From the NCBI RefSeq assembly GCF_039641995.1, contig NZ_CP087714.1:62001-126000 (forward strand): DNA of 64,000 bases, read 5' to 3'. This stretch comes from Geoglobus acetivorans. Its GTDB lineage: Archaea > Halobacteriota > Archaeoglobi > Archaeoglobales > Archaeoglobaceae. The notes under the pieces were generated by a model, which was not told the DNA's origin, did not search any database, and saw only the letters and a program-made list of their open reading frames with translations. Made by a program: the position numbers and the translations under genes. The first letter of the stretch is position 1; each line of letters starts with the position of its first letter. Positions 16,123 to 26,720 of the stretch are shown here, piece after piece.

Positions 16123-17717
16123 AGTTCATAGTGGTTACAGGAGGAGTGATGAGCGGCCTCGGAAAGGGCATCACAGCAGCGAGCATAGGCAGAATTCTCG
16201 TGGACATGGGTTACAGGGTCGTGCCGATAAAAATCGATCCGTACATAAACATCGATGCCGGGACCATGAACCCGTTCCAGCACGGCGAGGTTTACGTGCT
16301 TAAAGATGGAACAGAAGTCGATCTCGACCTCGGACACTACGAGCGGTTCATAGGAATGGAGCTTACCGGAAAACACAACATCACGACCGGAAAGATATAC
16401 AGAAATGTGATCGAGAAGGAGAGAAAGGGCGAGTATCTCGGTCAGACTGTCCAGATCATACCTCACGTTACCGACGAGATCAAGCGGTGGATAAGGAGTG
16501 TTGCAGAAGAGAAAAACGCAGATATCTGTCTCATCGAGGTTGGCGGAACGGTTGGAGACATCGAGAGCATGCCGTTTCTTGAAGCAATAAGACAGATGCA
16601 CAACGAAGAGAAAGAGGAGGATTTCCTGCTCGTCCATGTAACTCTCGTTCCGCTCGACAGCGGTGGCGAGCAGAAGACAAAGCCAACACAGCACAGCGTC
16701 AAGGAGCTGAGGAGCCTGGGACTCCATCCCGATGTTATCGTCGGAAGGTGCGAGGAGGAGCTGACCGAAAGCACCAAGAGAAAAATTTCGCTCTTCTGTG
16801 ATGTTCCCGTCGAAGCGGTTGTAAGCGCGAAAAACGCAGACGACATTTATGAGGTTCCACTGCTTTTCAAACAGGAAAAGCTCGACAGATACATTGCCGA
16901 AAAACTGAGACTGAATCGGGCCAAAAGCGAGAATAGGTGGGAGGAGTTCGTTTCAAAACTTAAAAACGCCGGTGAAAACGTAACAATCGCCATTGTCGGC
17001 AAATACATGGATGTCAGAGATGCGTACATAAGCATAAGGGAGGCCCTCAAAATAGCCGGAGTTTACAGCGGCACGAAGGTCAGCTATCTCTGGATTGACA
17101 GTGAGGACTTCGAGGATTTTGAGGAGATTGAGATTGAGGCAGACGGAATACTTGTGCCGGGTGGATTCGGTTCAAGGGGTGTTGAGGGCAAAATAATGGC
17201 GATCAAATACGCCAGAGAAAACAACATACCGTTCCTCGGCATCTGTCTCGGATTTCAGCTTTCTGTCATAGAATTCACCAGAAATGTCCTCGGATACGAT
17301 GGGGCAAACAGCACGGAGTTTGATGAAAATACACCCCATCCTGTTATCGACCTGCTTCCGGAGCAGAAGGAGATAGATGAACTGGGAGGGACGATGAGGC
17401 TGGGAGACATAGAAATAACTCTCAAGGAGAACACAATTGCCCACAGTCTCTATCAGACCGAAAAAATCCTGGAAAGGCACAGGCACAGGTATGAGGTCAA
17501 TCCGGAATACATAGCCGAGCTTGAGAAAAACGGGCTTGTTTTTTCGGGTTACTCAGACGGTGGAAGGAGGATGGAAATCCTGGAGATTCCAGAAAAAAGA
17601 TTCTTCCTCGCTACCCAGTTCCATCCGGAGTTTAAGGCCAAGCCATTTGCCCCATCACCACCGTTTGTCGGGTTTGTTAGGGCTGCGCTGGAATACAGGA
17701 GGGAAATGAATGGTTAA
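16119..17717 (+). CDS. pyrG: CTP synthase
   Basis: The 532-residue enzyme aminates UTP to CTP with ATP and glutamine. The N-terminal synthetase domain starts [20 protein letters not shown] and has [19 protein letters not shown] and [12 protein letters not shown]-type blocks. The C-terminal class I glutaminase has the nucleophile Cys in [11 protein letters not shown] and a His-Glu pair in [10 protein letters not shown]. It overlaps the Trm112-like gene by 4 nt and the GMP synthase gene by 8 nt, so nucleotide synthesis genes are coupled here. Confidence 0.97.
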   Translation: MKFIVVTGGVMSGLGKGITAASIGRILVDMGYRVVPIKIDPYINIDAGTMNPFQHGEVYVLKDGTEVDLDLGHYERFIGMELTGKHNITTGKIYRNVIEKERKGEYLGQTVQIIPHVTDEIKRWIRSVAEEKNADICLIEVGGTVGDIESMPFLEAIRQMHNEEKEEDFLLVHVTLVPLDSGGEQKTKPTQHSVKELRSLGLHPDVIVGRCEEELTESTKRKISLFCDVPVEAVVSAKNADDIYEVPLLFKQEKLDRYIAEKLRLNRAKSENRWEEFVSKLKNAGENVTIAIVGKYMDVRDAYISIREALKIAGVYSGTKVSYLWIDSEDFEDFEEIEIEADGILVPGGFGSRGVEGKIMAIKYARENNIPFLGICLGFQLSVIEFTRNVLGYDGANSTEFDENTPHPVIDLLPEQKEIDELGGTMRLGDIEITLKENTIAHSLYQTEKILERHRHRYEVNPEYIAELEKNGLVFSGYSDGGRRMEILEIPEKRFFLATQFHPEFKAKPFAPSPPFVGFVRAALEYRREMNG

Positions 17718-18624
17718 AGTTGAAAGATTTGTGGAAAAAGCAATTCAGGAGATTAAGGAACAGGTTGGTGACGGAAAGGCAATCATAGCGTTATCCGGAG
17801 GAGTTGACAGTTCCGTTTGTGCTGTTCTGGCTTACAGAGCCATTGGAGATAAGCTGATACCCGTTTTTGTTGATACGGGGCTTATGAGAGCAGGCGAGCC
17901 AGAGAGGGTGAAGGAAATCTTCGGGTACATGAATCTCAAATTTGTGGATGCGAGGGACGAGTTCTTCAATGCTCTGAAGGGTGTTGTTGATCCGGAGGAA
18001 AAGAGGAAGGTCATAGGAGAGCTTTTTGTCAGGGTATTTGAGAAGGTTGCGGAAGAGGAAAAAGCCGATTATCTCATTCAGGGAACGATATACCCGGACA
18101 TAATAGAGAGCCAGGGCGGGATAAAGAGCCACCACAATGTCGGCGGTTTCCCCACACACTACACGTTTAAAGGGGTCATAGAGCCTCTGAGGGAACTGTA
18201 CAAGGACGAGGTCCGAGAGGTAGCGAGATACATTGGACTGCCAGAAGAGATCTCAGAGAGGATGCCATTCCCCGGACCGGGGCTGGCTGTGAGGGTGCTC
18301 GGAGAAGTCACGCCGGAAAAGGTCGAAGTGGTCAGAAGGGCGAACAAAATTGTCGAGGAGGAGCTCAAGGACATTCCGAAGTGGCAGGCATTCGCAGCAG
18401 TCATAGGGAGAGCCACAGGTGTCAAGGGCGATGAGAGGGTTTACGGCTACATAATATCAATAAGAGCGGTTGAGAGCAGGGACGCCATGACTGCAGAACC
18501 CCTCAGGCTTGATTACGAAATCCTCAGGAGAATCATGAGAAGGATAACAGAGGAGATTCCTGAGGTTGTGAGAGTCGTGTATGATATAACTCCAAAACCA
18601 CCCGCCACGATCGAGTATGAGTGA
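17710..18624 (+). CDS. guaAB: GMP synthase, ATP pyrophosphatase subunit (split archaeal type)
   Basis: The 304-residue protein has the PP-loop [14 protein letters not shown] near residue 30 and the GMPS dimerisation domain at the end ([11 protein letters not shown]-like [15 protein letters not shown], and [11 protein letters not shown]). It lacks a glutaminase domain, as in archaea where GuaA is split in two proteins. It aminates XMP to GMP with ammonia from the separate amidotransferase subunit, whose gene is not in this window. It overlaps pyrG upstream and argD downstream by 8 nt each. Confidence 0.94.
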   Translation: MVKVERFVEKAIQEIKEQVGDGKAIIALSGGVDSSVCAVLAYRAIGDKLIPVFVDTGLMRAGEPERVKEIFGYMNLKFVDARDEFFNALKGVVDPEEKRKVIGELFVRVFEKVAEEEKADYLIQGTIYPDIIESQGGIKSHHNVGGFPTHYTFKGVIEPLRELYKDEVREVARYIGLPEEISERMPFPGPGLAVRVLGEVTPEKVEVVRRANKIVEEELKDIPKWQAFAAVIGRATGVKGDERVYGYIISIRAVESRDAMTAEPLRLDYEILRRIMRRITEEIPEVVRVVYDITPKPPATIEYE

Positions 18625-19762
18625 GATCATCGAGAGGGAAAAGAAGGTATTCATCCAGTTTTTTAACAGATATCCAATCGTAATCGAAAGAGCGAAGGGG
18701 TGCTGGATTTTTGACGAAGACGGGCGAAAATACCTTGACCTCATAGCAGGAATTGCCTGCGTGTCGGTGGGCCATTCCAACGAATACGTGATTGAAAGGG
18801 TGAGAGAGCAGGCTGAAAAGCTCATCCACGTTTCAAACCTGTTTTACACCAAGCCCCAGGTCGAGCTTGCGGAGAAACTTGCTGAGATAAGCGGAATGGA
18901 TAGATTCTTTTTCACGAATTCAGGGACCGAGAGTGTAGAGGCTGCCTTAAAAATAGCCAGGAGAGTTACAAGCAGAAAGAAATTCGTCTCGTTCACGGGC
19001 GACTTTCACGGCAGGAGTATGGGTGCGCTTTCAGTAACATGGAAGGAAAAGTTCAGGGAGCCGTTCATGCCTCTGATAGAGCCGGTGAGCTTTGCAGAAT
19101 TCAACTCATTAGAGAGTCTGGAAAATGCTGTGGACGGAGAGACCGCGGCGGTGATAATGGAACCCGTTCAGGGAGAGGCAGGAGTATATCCTGCGAAAAA
19201 AGAATTCATGAAAAGGCTGTTTGAGCTTAAGGAGGAGCATGACTTTCTCATAATCTTCGATGAGGTGCAGACCGGATTTGGCAGAACCGGGGAGTGGTTT
19301 GCCAAGGATATCTACGGGTTCGAGCCAGACATCATGACCCTCGCAAAGGCCATGGGCAACGGGTTCCCCATCGGGGCGGTTGCCGTAAGCGAGGAGGTGC
19401 ATTCCGGAATCCAGAAGGGAGATCATGGATCAACGTTTGGCGGAAACCCGCTCGCATGCTCGGCATCTCTCGCAACCATAGAGTACATGGAGCAGAACAA
19501 CCTTCTGGAGAATTCGAGGAAAATGGGGGAGAGATTCAGAAAGGGACTTGAAGGTTTTGACTTCGTTCAGGATGTGAGGGGCTTCGGGCTGATGGTTGGT
19601 CTTAGTGTAAGTGATGCGAAGGGTTTTTCCCAGTTTGCCATGGGCAGAGGTGTGCTTGTAAACGCAACATCCGAGAGAGACGTGAGAATAATCCCGCCAC
19701 TGACAATAAGCAGAGAAGAAGTTGATCTTGCCCTGTCAGTTTTCGAAGAGTTTGCCCACTAA
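18617..19762 (+). CDS. argD: Acetylornithine / class III aminotransferase
   Basis: The 381-residue PLP enzyme of fold type I has [17 protein letters not shown] (PLP phosphate), [28 protein letters not shown] (cofactor Asp) and the Schiff-base Lys in [15 protein letters not shown]. It most likely transfers the amino group between acetylornithine and glutamate in arginine synthesis. Lysine-pathway or 4-aminobutyrate substrates are also plausible for archaeal ArgD. It overlaps guaA by 8 nt and the convergent MBL gene by 4 nt. Confidence 0.88.
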   Translation: MSEIIEREKKVFIQFFNRYPIVIERAKGCWIFDEDGRKYLDLIAGIACVSVGHSNEYVIERVREQAEKLIHVSNLFYTKPQVELAEKLAEISGMDRFFFTNSGTESVEAALKIARRVTSRKKFVSFTGDFHGRSMGALSVTWKEKFREPFMPLIEPVSFAEFNSLESLENAVDGETAAVIMEPVQGEAGVYPAKKEFMKRLFELKEEHDFLIIFDEVQTGFGRTGEWFAKDIYGFEPDIMTLAKAMGNGFPIGAVAVSEEVHSGIQKGDHGSTFGGNPLACSASLATIEYMEQNNLLENSRKMGERFRKGLEGFDFVQDVRGFGLMVGLSVSDAKGFSQFAMGRGVLVNATSERDVRIIPPLTISREEVDLALSVFEEFAH

Positions 19763-20574
19763 TTTTTTCCCTCCAGTTTTTTCACATGCTTGAGGACCAT
19801 GTTCCTCTCGAAGTAGTCGAGAATATTCCTCCAGGCCGGTTTCTTGCCCCTGTAAACTGGAGAGTGTTCAACAATCATGTCAATGTTGTAACCCCTGCCC
19901 AGAAGCTCGGAGATCAGCTCATCCCTTCTGTCGAAATGCTCGAGAAATTCAGTCAGGAGAGCTTCAATGTTCTCCCTGCCCTCGACAGGTTTGCGGTGGG
20001 ATGGAACAATCACCGTGAAATCGTAGTCAAAAAGAATCTCTATGCTCTTCTTGAACATCTCCGGATCGCTCTCCGGATTTCCATACCAGGGGCCAAATGG
20101 TGTCAGGTCTATGTCAGCCGAAAACAGAATTCTGCCATCGATCAGGAAGAGGTGCATGTCCACCGTGTGTCCCTCAGTCTTTATCAGCTCAACCTCGTGG
20201 TTTTTCGTGCTGAAATCGTGGCTTTCATCATACAGAATGCCGCTGAAGTCCCTCAGACCGGCCATGTTTCTTGCAAAATCCATCCACTCATCCGCGACTT
20301 CCGGAGCAAACCTTCTGGCAAGCTCTTCCACCGTCGTGGCCGGATGCGGAGTGTATACGCTCTTCCCGTATTTTTCAGCAAGCCATGCTCCGGATGCGTG
20401 GTCGGGATGTGTGTGGGTGAGAACAAGCTCGTCGAATCTGTCAAGAACTGCCTCAAGCCTGTCCTTTCCGCAGCTTGAATCAATCAGAAGATTATCGACA
20501 AGCAGACAGTTGCAGTAGGGAAACCTGCCCCTGTTCTGACCCTCGATGAGGTAAACACCATCTGCAAGCTTCAC
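19759..20574 (-). CDS. Metallo-beta-lactamase-fold hydrolase, glyoxalase II-like
   Basis: The protein has about 271 residues. The metal motif is LTHTHPDHASGAW (HxHxDH), followed by a later His in IKTEGHTVDMHLF, an Asp in LFSADIDLTPFGPW and a His in VPSHRKP. The C-terminal helical part (residues about 190-271) is typical of MBL proteins of the type IIa hydrolase/ribonuclease Z-like group. A GTG at 20574 is the likely start because a TATA box (tatttattct, 20594-20603) is centred 25 nt upstream. The longer frame to 20664 would cross that promoter. The substrate is unknown. Confidence 0.78.
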   Translation of the reverse strand: MKLADGVYLIEGQNRGRFPYCNCLLVDNLLIDSSCGKDRLEAVLDRFDELVLTHTHPDHASGAWLAEKYGKSVYTPHPATTVEELARRFAPEVADEWMDFARNMAGLRDFSGILYDESHDFSTKNHEVELIKTEGHTVDMHLFLIDGRILFSADIDLTPFGPWYGNPESDPEMFKKSIEILFDYDFTVIVPSHRKPVEGRENIEALLTEFLEHFDRRDELISELLGRGYNIDMIVEHSPVYRGKKPAWRNILDYFERNMVLKHVKKLEGKN

Positions 20575-20593
20575 ATGCTCTCTGTAAAAAATC

Positions 20594-20603
20594 AGAATAA
20601 ATA
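20594..20603 (-). promoter_or_regulatory. TATA box of the MBL hydrolase gene
   Basis: The minus-strand sequence tatttattct is centred 25 nt before GTG 20574. It supports a leaderless start. Confidence 0.45.
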
Positions 20604-20668
20604 CATTATTTCGCCAGGGGTTCAACTTGAGACAAAAATGCAGATATGTGTTAAAATTTTTCACACTT

Positions 20669-20679
20669 TTTTTATATTC
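20669..20679 (+). promoter_or_regulatory. TATA box of the MFS transporter gene
   Basis: The sequence tttttatattc is centred about 26 nt before GTG 20701. It shows that the upstream in-frame Met codons are not the start. Confidence 0.5.
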
Positions 20680-20700
20680 CGGCCCGCATTTTCTGCAGGA

Positions 20701-21855
20701 GTGGAGCGCAGAATACTGACGGTGTCCATCGCAAGATTCGCGGATTCAGTGGGAAGTGGTATGGCCTATTTTGCACTGCCAATTCTGATTTCGTCACTTT
20801 CAGTATACAGCCTTCCAATAGACCTTGTCTCAGGCATAGTCATATCCATCTGGGGTCTTGTGGCAACTCTCGTTCAGCCTCTGGCAGGAAAGGTGATTGA
20901 AAGATCATCAAGACCGAAGAAAATCCTCTCACTCTCTCTGCTGCTCACGGCAATCCTAATTTTCTTCTACACATCCATAAGGACGGTTGAGGAGCTTCTT
21001 TTCCTCAGGGTCGTGCTTGGAATTATTGAAAGCTTTCTCATGGTATCGAGCCTCACGCTCGTCATTTCTCTTGCTGGAAAGAAGAAGGGGCAGAGCTTTG
21101 GTATCTACAACACGTTCACAGATCTGGGGTTTTCGATTTCTCCCATCATGGCGGGCATTCTCATAAGCCTCAACCTGAACATTGTATTTTACATATCGGC
21201 ATTATTCGTTCTGGTATCCTCCATGGGCGTATTCATGCTGGTGGATGAGCCCGAAATTTCGGAGATGAAAAAGAGAAAGGGCGGTTTCAGAGATGTCAGC
21301 AGGGAGATATATCCCATCCTCGTGTCTCTAATGTTCGTCGTTGCACTCATGTCCTCAATAGTACCCCTCGAAAACTCGTTCCTCGAGAGGCTGAGCATCA
21401 CCCCGCTGGAATTCGGGCTGTCCTTCAGCATCTACCTCATCACCAGAACACTATCAAACACCTATGCCGGATATCTGACAGACAGGCACGGTGGACTGAA
21501 ATCGTACACAATCTCGTCTCTCCTGATATCAGTTACTTCCCTCCTGATTCTGATTCCGAACATCTACGTTTTTCTCGGTGTCAGGTTCATTCAGGGGTTT
21601 ATCGTGGCGCTTGTTTACACATCAGCCACAGTCACCATAGCCGAGAGGAGCGGTCTGAGCTATGCAATGTCCATGAGCATTCTCTCCTCTGTTATAACCG
21701 CAGGATTGACCGCTGGCCCGCTGATCGCCGGTATGATGAGTGGATACGTTGGTTTCGAATCGCCATACATACTCTTCTCCCTGCTTATATCGGTGCCTGT
21801 CGTTCTTCAGACCCTGAAAAATAAAAGGGGTCAGTTCCAGCCCCTGAAGTCGTAA
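20701..21855 (+). CDS. Major facilitator superfamily transporter
   Basis: From GTG 20701 the protein has 384 residues and about 12 hydrophobic helices. The loop between helices 2 and 3 (VQPLAGKVIERSSRPKK) is the family's G-x-x-x-D/E-R motif A, and a matching copy in the second half reads AGYLTDRHGGLKSY. A basic central loop (MKKRKGGFRDVSRE) divides the halves. The substrate is not predictable; drug-efflux-like MFS proteins are the closest in layout. Its last 25 nt overlap the convergent AOR gene. Confidence 0.85.
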   Translation: MERRILTVSIARFADSVGSGMAYFALPILISSLSVYSLPIDLVSGIVISIWGLVATLVQPLAGKVIERSSRPKKILSLSLLLTAILIFFYTSIRTVEELLFLRVVLGIIESFLMVSSLTLVISLAGKKKGQSFGIYNTFTDLGFSISPIMAGILISLNLNIVFYISALFVLVSSMGVFMLVDEPEISEMKKRKGGFRDVSREIYPILVSLMFVVALMSSIVPLENSFLERLSITPLEFGLSFSIYLITRTLSNTYAGYLTDRHGGLKSYTISSLLISVTSLLILIPNIYVFLGVRFIQGFIVALVYTSATVTIAERSGLSYAMSMSILSSVITAGLTAGPLIAGMMSGYVGFESPYILFSLLISVPVVLQTLKNKRGQFQPLKS

Positions 21856-23555
21856 TATTCCTTAAGCTGGAGCTCAACATCAGGGACGTTGCCCTCGCTT
21901 CCACCATCCACAGGCTGCAAAATTATCTCGGGTAGCCTGTCATGGTCCCTTCCCCTCCCAGCAAGCTCGTTGAATCTCCTCTTCGCCAGGAAGGTCGTCT
22001 CTCCGATTTCATATATCCTCTCAACAGAGTAATCCACTCCGAGTCCATGGGTGAGAAGGGAGGCTATGTGGGACGGCTTTGCAGGGACGAATGCACACAT
22101 TACGAGAGAATTGAAAATCTCCGTGAAGTTCTGCATTCTGGCAGTTATTATTCCCTTACCCCTGTTTTCGAATCTGTCCTCGCTCTCAATGCCGTATGCT
22201 TTTATTTTCAGGCCCATCTCGACATTGTACATCTGGTGGGGCAGGTGGCATGCTCCTCTGTTGTTTGTCGCATAGGCCACCGCAAGGCTGAAAAACGCCC
22301 TCGGATCATGCATCGGTATCTCAAGGCCCCTGACGTGGGCTGCAATTCCGTTCAGGCCGAGCTTCTGCTCAACCCTCATCGTACCCTCTGCGAGGAGGTC
22401 GCCGTTCCCCCTTCTGAACGCTATGTCGTGTAGAAGGCTGACAGCCCCTTCAGCATCACCGAACCTCACTCCAAAGTCAGCAAGGTTGTTTTCAGTGAGA
22501 TACATCGCCATGCCGATGGTAACTCCTGCCGAAATCGTGTCCATACCAAGGGCGTTGGCAGCGTGGTTCATCTCAATCAGCTTCTCTCCAGAATCAATCA
22601 TCAGAAGAGAGCCGAAAGATGCGAGGGTTTCATATTCCGGCAGATGATATTCTCCCCCATTGTAATCGAGGACCTTGCCGCACCTTATTGCACATCCCAT
22701 GCACCCGTCGTGTTTCTTGAGGTACTTCTCCACCAGATAGTTTGCGGAGATTTTCTCAGCTTTACCGAAAACTCCGGAGGTGAAATACCTGACGGGCAGA
22801 TCACCGAACATCTCCGCCGACTCAACGTAACCCCCCGTACCCACTTCCTTAAGCATGTTTGCCGTGAAGTTCTCCTTTATCCTGTCGGCAAGCTGCTTTA
22901 CGGCATCTCTGTAAGCTTCCGGGTTCTCGGGTTCCGGAGTGAATTCATCCTCCTTCAGCACCGCAATACCCTTGAGATTTTTGCTGCCCATAACCGCCCC
23001 CATTCCAGTTCTTCCGGCTGCTCTCGAGTTGTCGACCAGAACGCATGCATACCTCACCAGATTTTCCCCAGCCGGACCAATCACTGCTGTTGACGCTTCG
23101 CCTTCGTCTTTCATTATCTCTTCCTGAGTCTCGTAAGTCGTCTTACCCCAGAGGTGGTCTGCTTCTCTGATTTCAGCCCCATCAGAGCTGACGGTTAGGT
23201 AAACTGGCCTGTTACTCTTTCCCTCAATGATCAGTCCATCCCATCCTGCCCTCTTGATGTACGTTGCAATTCTGCCCCCAACGCTGCTTTCACCCCACGC
23301 ATAAGTGAGGGGAGACCTTGCCGTGAACTGCAGTCTTGAACATGAAGGGGCTGAGGCGGTGAGCGGGCCAGTCATGAGAATCAGCGGGTTCTCAGGGCCA
23401 AGTGGGTCGGCGCTGTACGACCCCATGTCGAGATGCAGGTTCACGGCCAGACCGCCACCACCGAGAAACTCCCTGTAAAGGTCTTTTCCGGGCCTGAAGG
23501 TTTTAACATCTCCGCTTTCAAGATTGATTCTCAAAAGCTTTCCTGTATACATCAT
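21831..23555 (-). CDS. Tungsten-containing aldehyde:ferredoxin oxidoreductase family protein
   Basis: The 574-residue AOR enzyme oxidises aldehydes to acids with ferredoxin. The N-terminal tungstopterin part has REFLGGGGLAVNLHLD and TGMGAVMGSKNLKGIAV. The Fe-S cysteines are in DGCMGCAIRCGKVL (CxxCxxxC), with the fourth probably in SLVMCAFVP near residue 490. ATG ATG are both possible starts, and they overlap the upstream alcohol dehydrogenase stop. Pairing with an alcohol dehydrogenase suggests conversion of an alcohol or aldehyde with electrons passed to ferredoxin. Confidence 0.92.
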   Translation of the reverse strand: MMYTGKLLRINLESGDVKTFRPGKDLYREFLGGGGLAVNLHLDMGSYSADPLGPENPLILMTGPLTASAPSCSRLQFTARSPLTYAWGESSVGGRIATYIKRAGWDGLIIEGKSNRPVYLTVSSDGAEIREADHLWGKTTYETQEEIMKDEGEASTAVIGPAGENLVRYACVLVDNSRAAGRTGMGAVMGSKNLKGIAVLKEDEFTPEPENPEAYRDAVKQLADRIKENFTANMLKEVGTGGYVESAEMFGDLPVRYFTSGVFGKAEKISANYLVEKYLKKHDGCMGCAIRCGKVLDYNGGEYHLPEYETLASFGSLLMIDSGEKLIEMNHAANALGMDTISAGVTIGMAMYLTENNLADFGVRFGDAEGAVSLLHDIAFRRGNGDLLAEGTMRVEQKLGLNGIAAHVRGLEIPMHDPRAFFSLAVAYATNNRGACHLPHQMYNVEMGLKIKAYGIESEDRFENRGKGIITARMQNFTEIFNSLVMCAFVPAKPSHIASLLTHGLGVDYSVERIYEIGETTFLAKRRFNELAGRGRDHDRLPEIILQPVDGGSEGNVPDVELQLKEYYDFRGWN

Positions 23556-24643
23556 CCAATCACCTTTCCGATAATCTCGAAAAGCTCATCCTCTTCAGGC
23601 ACAAAAGGTCCGGTAACTATGCAGCTATCCTCCATCGCCCTTTTCACTATCCCTTCGCTGTTTTTCCTGATTTCGGAAGAATCGTAATGGCCCTCCACGC
23701 TGAATCTCGAATACAGATTCTGCATCAGGGCCATGACATCCATGCCTGTCTCATGCGAAAGCTCAGCGACCCTCTCAATACCTTTTTCAGCATAATATTC
23801 GAGAACCGGTTTCAGATATACTGCAACCGCAATCCCGTGGGGCATGTTCAGAACCGCTCCGGTGGCGTGTGCGAGAGCATGCACTACTCCAACCTGGGAG
23901 TTGCTGAAAGCCAGACCTGCAATCGTGGCGGCCAGGTGCATGTTCTCTCTCGCCTTCCTGTCACCCTCAGCCGATTGTTCAAAGCTATCAGCGATGAGCC
24001 TTACAGCCTTCACAGCGAGAGCATCGCTGAAGGGATTGCTGAAGGTTGAAAGGTAAGCCTCAACCGCATGGCTCAGAGCGTCGAAGCCCGAAGAGATTGC
24101 GATGCTTTCCGGCATTTCGTAAACGAAGACTGGATCAACCAGAGCAATCTCGGGCATCGCCTTTTCGTTTGCCATTACAATCTTCCTTCTCTCGCCCCTG
24201 TCCTTGAGAACTATTGCCCAGGTTACCTCACTGCCCGTTCCGCTTGTGGTGGGTATCGCAACCAGCTTCATCCTGCCGGAATAGCCCATTTCCTCGAGAT
24301 CGGTGAAGGGTGTTATCTCCTCAGGAGGAATGTCAAGCTCTGCAAGAATCCTTGCTGCCTTCGCAACGTCAAGAACGCTTCCACCACCGAGGGCCACGAT
24401 GAAATCCGGTTCAATTTCCCTGAGTCTCTCAGCCACATCCTCTGCGTCCTCTCTGTACGGCTCTCTTGCAGGGAGATAAATCCTCCCGGCAAAATCAGCG
24501 TAATTTTCCAGAATTTTTGAAAATTTTTCACCCACAACCTCGTCCGAGATCAGAACAGCTCTCTTACCCTGCAACCTTTCAAGAAATTCGACAGAGTCCT
24601 CCCCGAAGACGATTTTTGGAGATAAAAAATTCCACATGGACAT
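23552..24643 (-). CDS. Iron-containing (group III) alcohol dehydrogenase
   Basis: The 363-residue protein begins MWNFLSPKIVFGEDS. NAD(P) binding is in IVALGGGSVLDVAKAA and IPTTSGTGSEVT. The metal ligands are expected in SGFDALSHAVEAY (Asp, His) and in VVHALAHATGAVLNMPHG (two His). It oxidises or reduces alcohol/aldehyde pairs. It is cotranscribed with the AOR gene (overlapping stop/start) and follows the SCP2 gene directly (1 nt upstream), so the three probably form one operon for alcohol or aldehyde use. Confidence 0.92.
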   Translation of the reverse strand: MSMWNFLSPKIVFGEDSVEFLERLQGKRAVLISDEVVGEKFSKILENYADFAGRIYLPAREPYREDAEDVAERLREIEPDFIVALGGGSVLDVAKAARILAELDIPPEEITPFTDLEEMGYSGRMKLVAIPTTSGTGSEVTWAIVLKDRGERRKIVMANEKAMPEIALVDPVFVYEMPESIAISSGFDALSHAVEAYLSTFSNPFSDALAVKAVRLIADSFEQSAEGDRKARENMHLAATIAGLAFSNSQVGVVHALAHATGAVLNMPHGIAVAVYLKPVLEYYAEKGIERVAELSHETGMDVMALMQNLYSRFSVEGHYDSSEIRKNSEGIVKRAMEDSCIVTGPFVPEEDELFEIIGKVIG

Positions 24644-25051
24644 CTACTCCGGCAGCTCTGTTTCGACCTTCTGAGCCACCTCTACGAGGGCTTTGGCAGC
24701 CTTGGCATACCTCATGACCTTCGCCATATTCCCCCTGAGCTTGAACTTGCCGGTTACAAGCCCCTTTATGGGGTCTATCTCGCCGTTTAAAAGCTTCTTC
24801 CAGTTCGAATACTTCCCCCTGAACTCGAACGCCGCACTCACCTGGGAAGGGTCCTTCACCATGTACCCGTCTCTGGCCTTTCCATGGTAGAGGTCGAGGT
24901 AGATGTACATCGGCTCAGTCAGCCCCTCGTCCGGCTCCACCACAAAAAGAAAATCCCCTTCCCAGTCCTTTGCAGCCTGTGCATACTCTTCACTTTCGTT
25001 CAGCAACCTCATGTACTCCTTTACCCATTCTTCGGAAAACAGCTTTGGCAT
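24644..25051 (-). CDS. SCP2 sterol-transfer-domain protein
   Basis: From ATG 25051 the protein has 135 residues. The beta-sheet region AAFEFRGKYSNWKKLLNGE, followed by DPIKGLVTGKFKLRGNMAKV, is the hallmark 'd...G..k.kG....' end of the SCP2 fold. These domains bind lipids or hydrophobic acyl molecules. The ATG has a TATA-like box (about 25070-25080) upstream and no Shine-Dalgarno. As first gene of the Fe-ADH/AOR operon it may carry or bind a hydrophobic aldehyde or alcohol; that is inference. Confidence 0.8.
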   Translation of the reverse strand: MPKLFSEEWVKEYMRLLNESEEYAQAAKDWEGDFLFVVEPDEGLTEPMYIYLDLYHGKARDGYMVKDPSQVSAAFEFRGKYSNWKKLLNGEIDPIKGLVTGKFKLRGNMAKVMRYAKAAKALVEVAQKVETELPE

Positions 25052-25105
25052 AGAGTAAATTGAAATCAAAAATAATTAAATTTAACGCTCAATGGAACTT
25101 AAAAT

Positions 25106-25567
25106 TTACATCGGACAGAGTTCTCCATGGTCATCATGTTCGTCTTCATCGGGAAGATTGTCAAGACCGAGTCTTTTCAGATCTTCTACCCTCCCATTCT
25201 TTTTCAGATAGTCTGCAATTGCCCTTTTCAGCGCATCTGCAGCGAGATTTGAGCAGTGCATTTTCTGGGGAGGTAAACCCCCGAGAGCTTCAGCAACGGT
25301 CTGCTTTGTGATCTGCAATGCCTCCTCGAGCGTTTTGCCCTTCGCAAGTTCTGTCGCCATGCTGCTGGTTGCTATCGCCGCACCACAGCCAAATGTCTGG
25401 AATTTTATGTCAACGATTCTGTCATCCTCAACCTTGATGTACATGGTCATTAAATCTCCGCATACAGGGTTACCCACGGTTCCAACACCATCAGCGTCCT
25501 CTATAACGCCAACGTTCCTGGGATTCCTGAAATGCTCAAGGACCTTTTCACTATACAAGTCAATCAC
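25106..25567 (-). CDS. iscU: IscU-type Fe-S cluster scaffold
   Basis: The 153-residue protein has the three scaffold cysteines C36 (GNPVCGD), C61 (TFGCGAAIA) and C105 ([12 protein letters not shown]), together with the conserved Asp38. The final 25 residues are acidic and end [11 protein letters not shown], adding a fourth Cys and several His. Scaffolds of this class assemble [2Fe-2S] clusters on sulfur delivered by IscS. It overlaps iscS by 8 nt. The A. fulgidus homologues form an IscS-IscU complex with a cluster bound between them. Confidence 0.94.
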   Translation of the reverse strand: MIDLYSEKVLEHFRNPRNVGVIEDADGVGTVGNPVCGDLMTMYIKVEDDRIVDIKFQTFGCGAAIATSSMATELAKGKTLEEALQITKQTVAEALGGLPPQKMHCSNLAADALKRAIADYLKKNGRVEDLKRLGLDNLPDEDEHDDHGELCPM

Positions 25568-26717
25568 CCCCTTTCTTCCTTTTCATGTAAAGAGGAGACA
25601 TCATCCTCAACCTCTCGATGACGGGTGGGAGCTTTTCAAGGACATAATCCACGTCCTCTTCCCTGCTCCACCTTCCGAGACTGAAAACGACACTTCCATG
25701 TGCCTCCTCATGCTTGAGACCTATCGCCATGAGTACATGAGAGGGCTGTAGTGTTTTTGAAGTGCATGCCGAGCCTGTGGATGCCTGAATATCCTCCATA
25801 TCAATGCTTAGAAGTATTGACTCACCCTCTATGTAGCTGAACCTGAAACTGGCGTTGTTCGGGAGCCTCTCAACGGGATGTCCGTTGAGATACGTGTCCT
25901 CAATCTTTAGCATTCCCTCAATCAGCCTGTCCCTCATTTTCTGAAGTCTTTCAGATTCTGCCCTCCATTCCTCGCTCGCAATCTCTGCAGCTTTTCCAAA
26001 ACCGGCTATTCCTGCCACGTTCTCCGTTCCACCTCTGAGGCCTCTTTCCTGCCCGCCACCCAGTATGACCGGGTTCACCCTGACACCCTTGCGAATGTAC
26101 AGCGCCCCAACACCCCTCGGGCCATAGATGTCGTTTGAGGAGAGTGTGAGCATATCCACGCCAAGTTTTTCAACATCAACCTCTATCTTTCCGAGGCTAG
26201 CGGTGGCATCCACATGAAACGCACAGTCAAAAATCTCCCTGATTTTCTCAATATCCTGAATCGTCCCTATTTCGGGATTCGCATGCTGGACTGACACCAG
26301 AATCGTATCATCCCTGATAAGATTCTCGAGCTCATCAGGCCTGACCTTTCCATGGCTGTCAACCGGTGCGAAGTCCACTTCGAATCCGTTCTTCATCAGA
26401 AACTTGGCAGAATTGATTATGGAGATGTGCTCAATTGCGCTCACCACAATGTGCCTGCCCTTATTTTTGTTCCTCATCACATACCCGATCACTGCAAGGT
26501 TGTTGGATTCAGTTGCTCCACTCGTAAAGATTATTTCAGAGCTGTCCGCATTTACAAGCCCGGCCACCTTGGCTCTCGCATCTTCCACAATCTGTCTCGC
26601 CTCAAGACCCTTCGAATGAATTGATGACGGGTTTCCGGGATGCCTGAAATACTTCAGCATCTCCTCGATTACACGTTCATCAACCGGAGAACCGGCCACA
26701 TAGTCCATATACGGCAT
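25560..26717 (-). CDS. iscS: IscS/NifS-like protein with Asp in place of the PLP-binding lysine
   Basis: The 385-residue fold type I protein is otherwise a typical class I cysteine desulfurase. It has [19 protein letters not shown] with the PLP-stacking His97, [11 protein letters not shown], and the sulfur-carrying loop TGSACTS with C318. At the Schiff-base site, however, the usual S-H-K-IYGPKG reads [10 protein letters not shown], so the Lys is D196 and the His before it is N195. The same K-to-D change is reported for A. fulgidus IscS, which lacks normal desulfurase activity but still forms an Fe-S complex with IscU. It may accept sulfide rather than cysteine sulfur. Confidence 0.93.
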   Translation of the reverse strand: MPYMDYVAGSPVDERVIEEMLKYFRHPGNPSSIHSKGLEARQIVEDARAKVAGLVNADSSEIIFTSGATESNNLAVIGYVMRNKNKGRHIVVSAIEHISIINSAKFLMKNGFEVDFAPVDSHGKVRPDELENLIRDDTILVSVQHANPEIGTIQDIEKIREIFDCAFHVDATASLGKIEVDVEKLGVDMLTLSSNDIYGPRGVGALYIRKGVRVNPVILGGGQERGLRGGTENVAGIAGFGKAAEIASEEWRAESERLQKMRDRLIEGMLKIEDTYLNGHPVERLPNNASFRFSYIEGESILLSIDMEDIQASTGSACTSKTLQPSHVLMAIGLKHEEAHGSVVFSLGRWSREEDVDYVLEKLPPVIERLRMMSPLYMKRKKGGD

Positions 26718-26720
26718 TTT

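Noticed and set aside
15894-16727. 277-codon minus-strand frame
   Set aside because: Lies over the Trm112-like gene and the start of pyrG, both well supported, and has no promoter or known motif.
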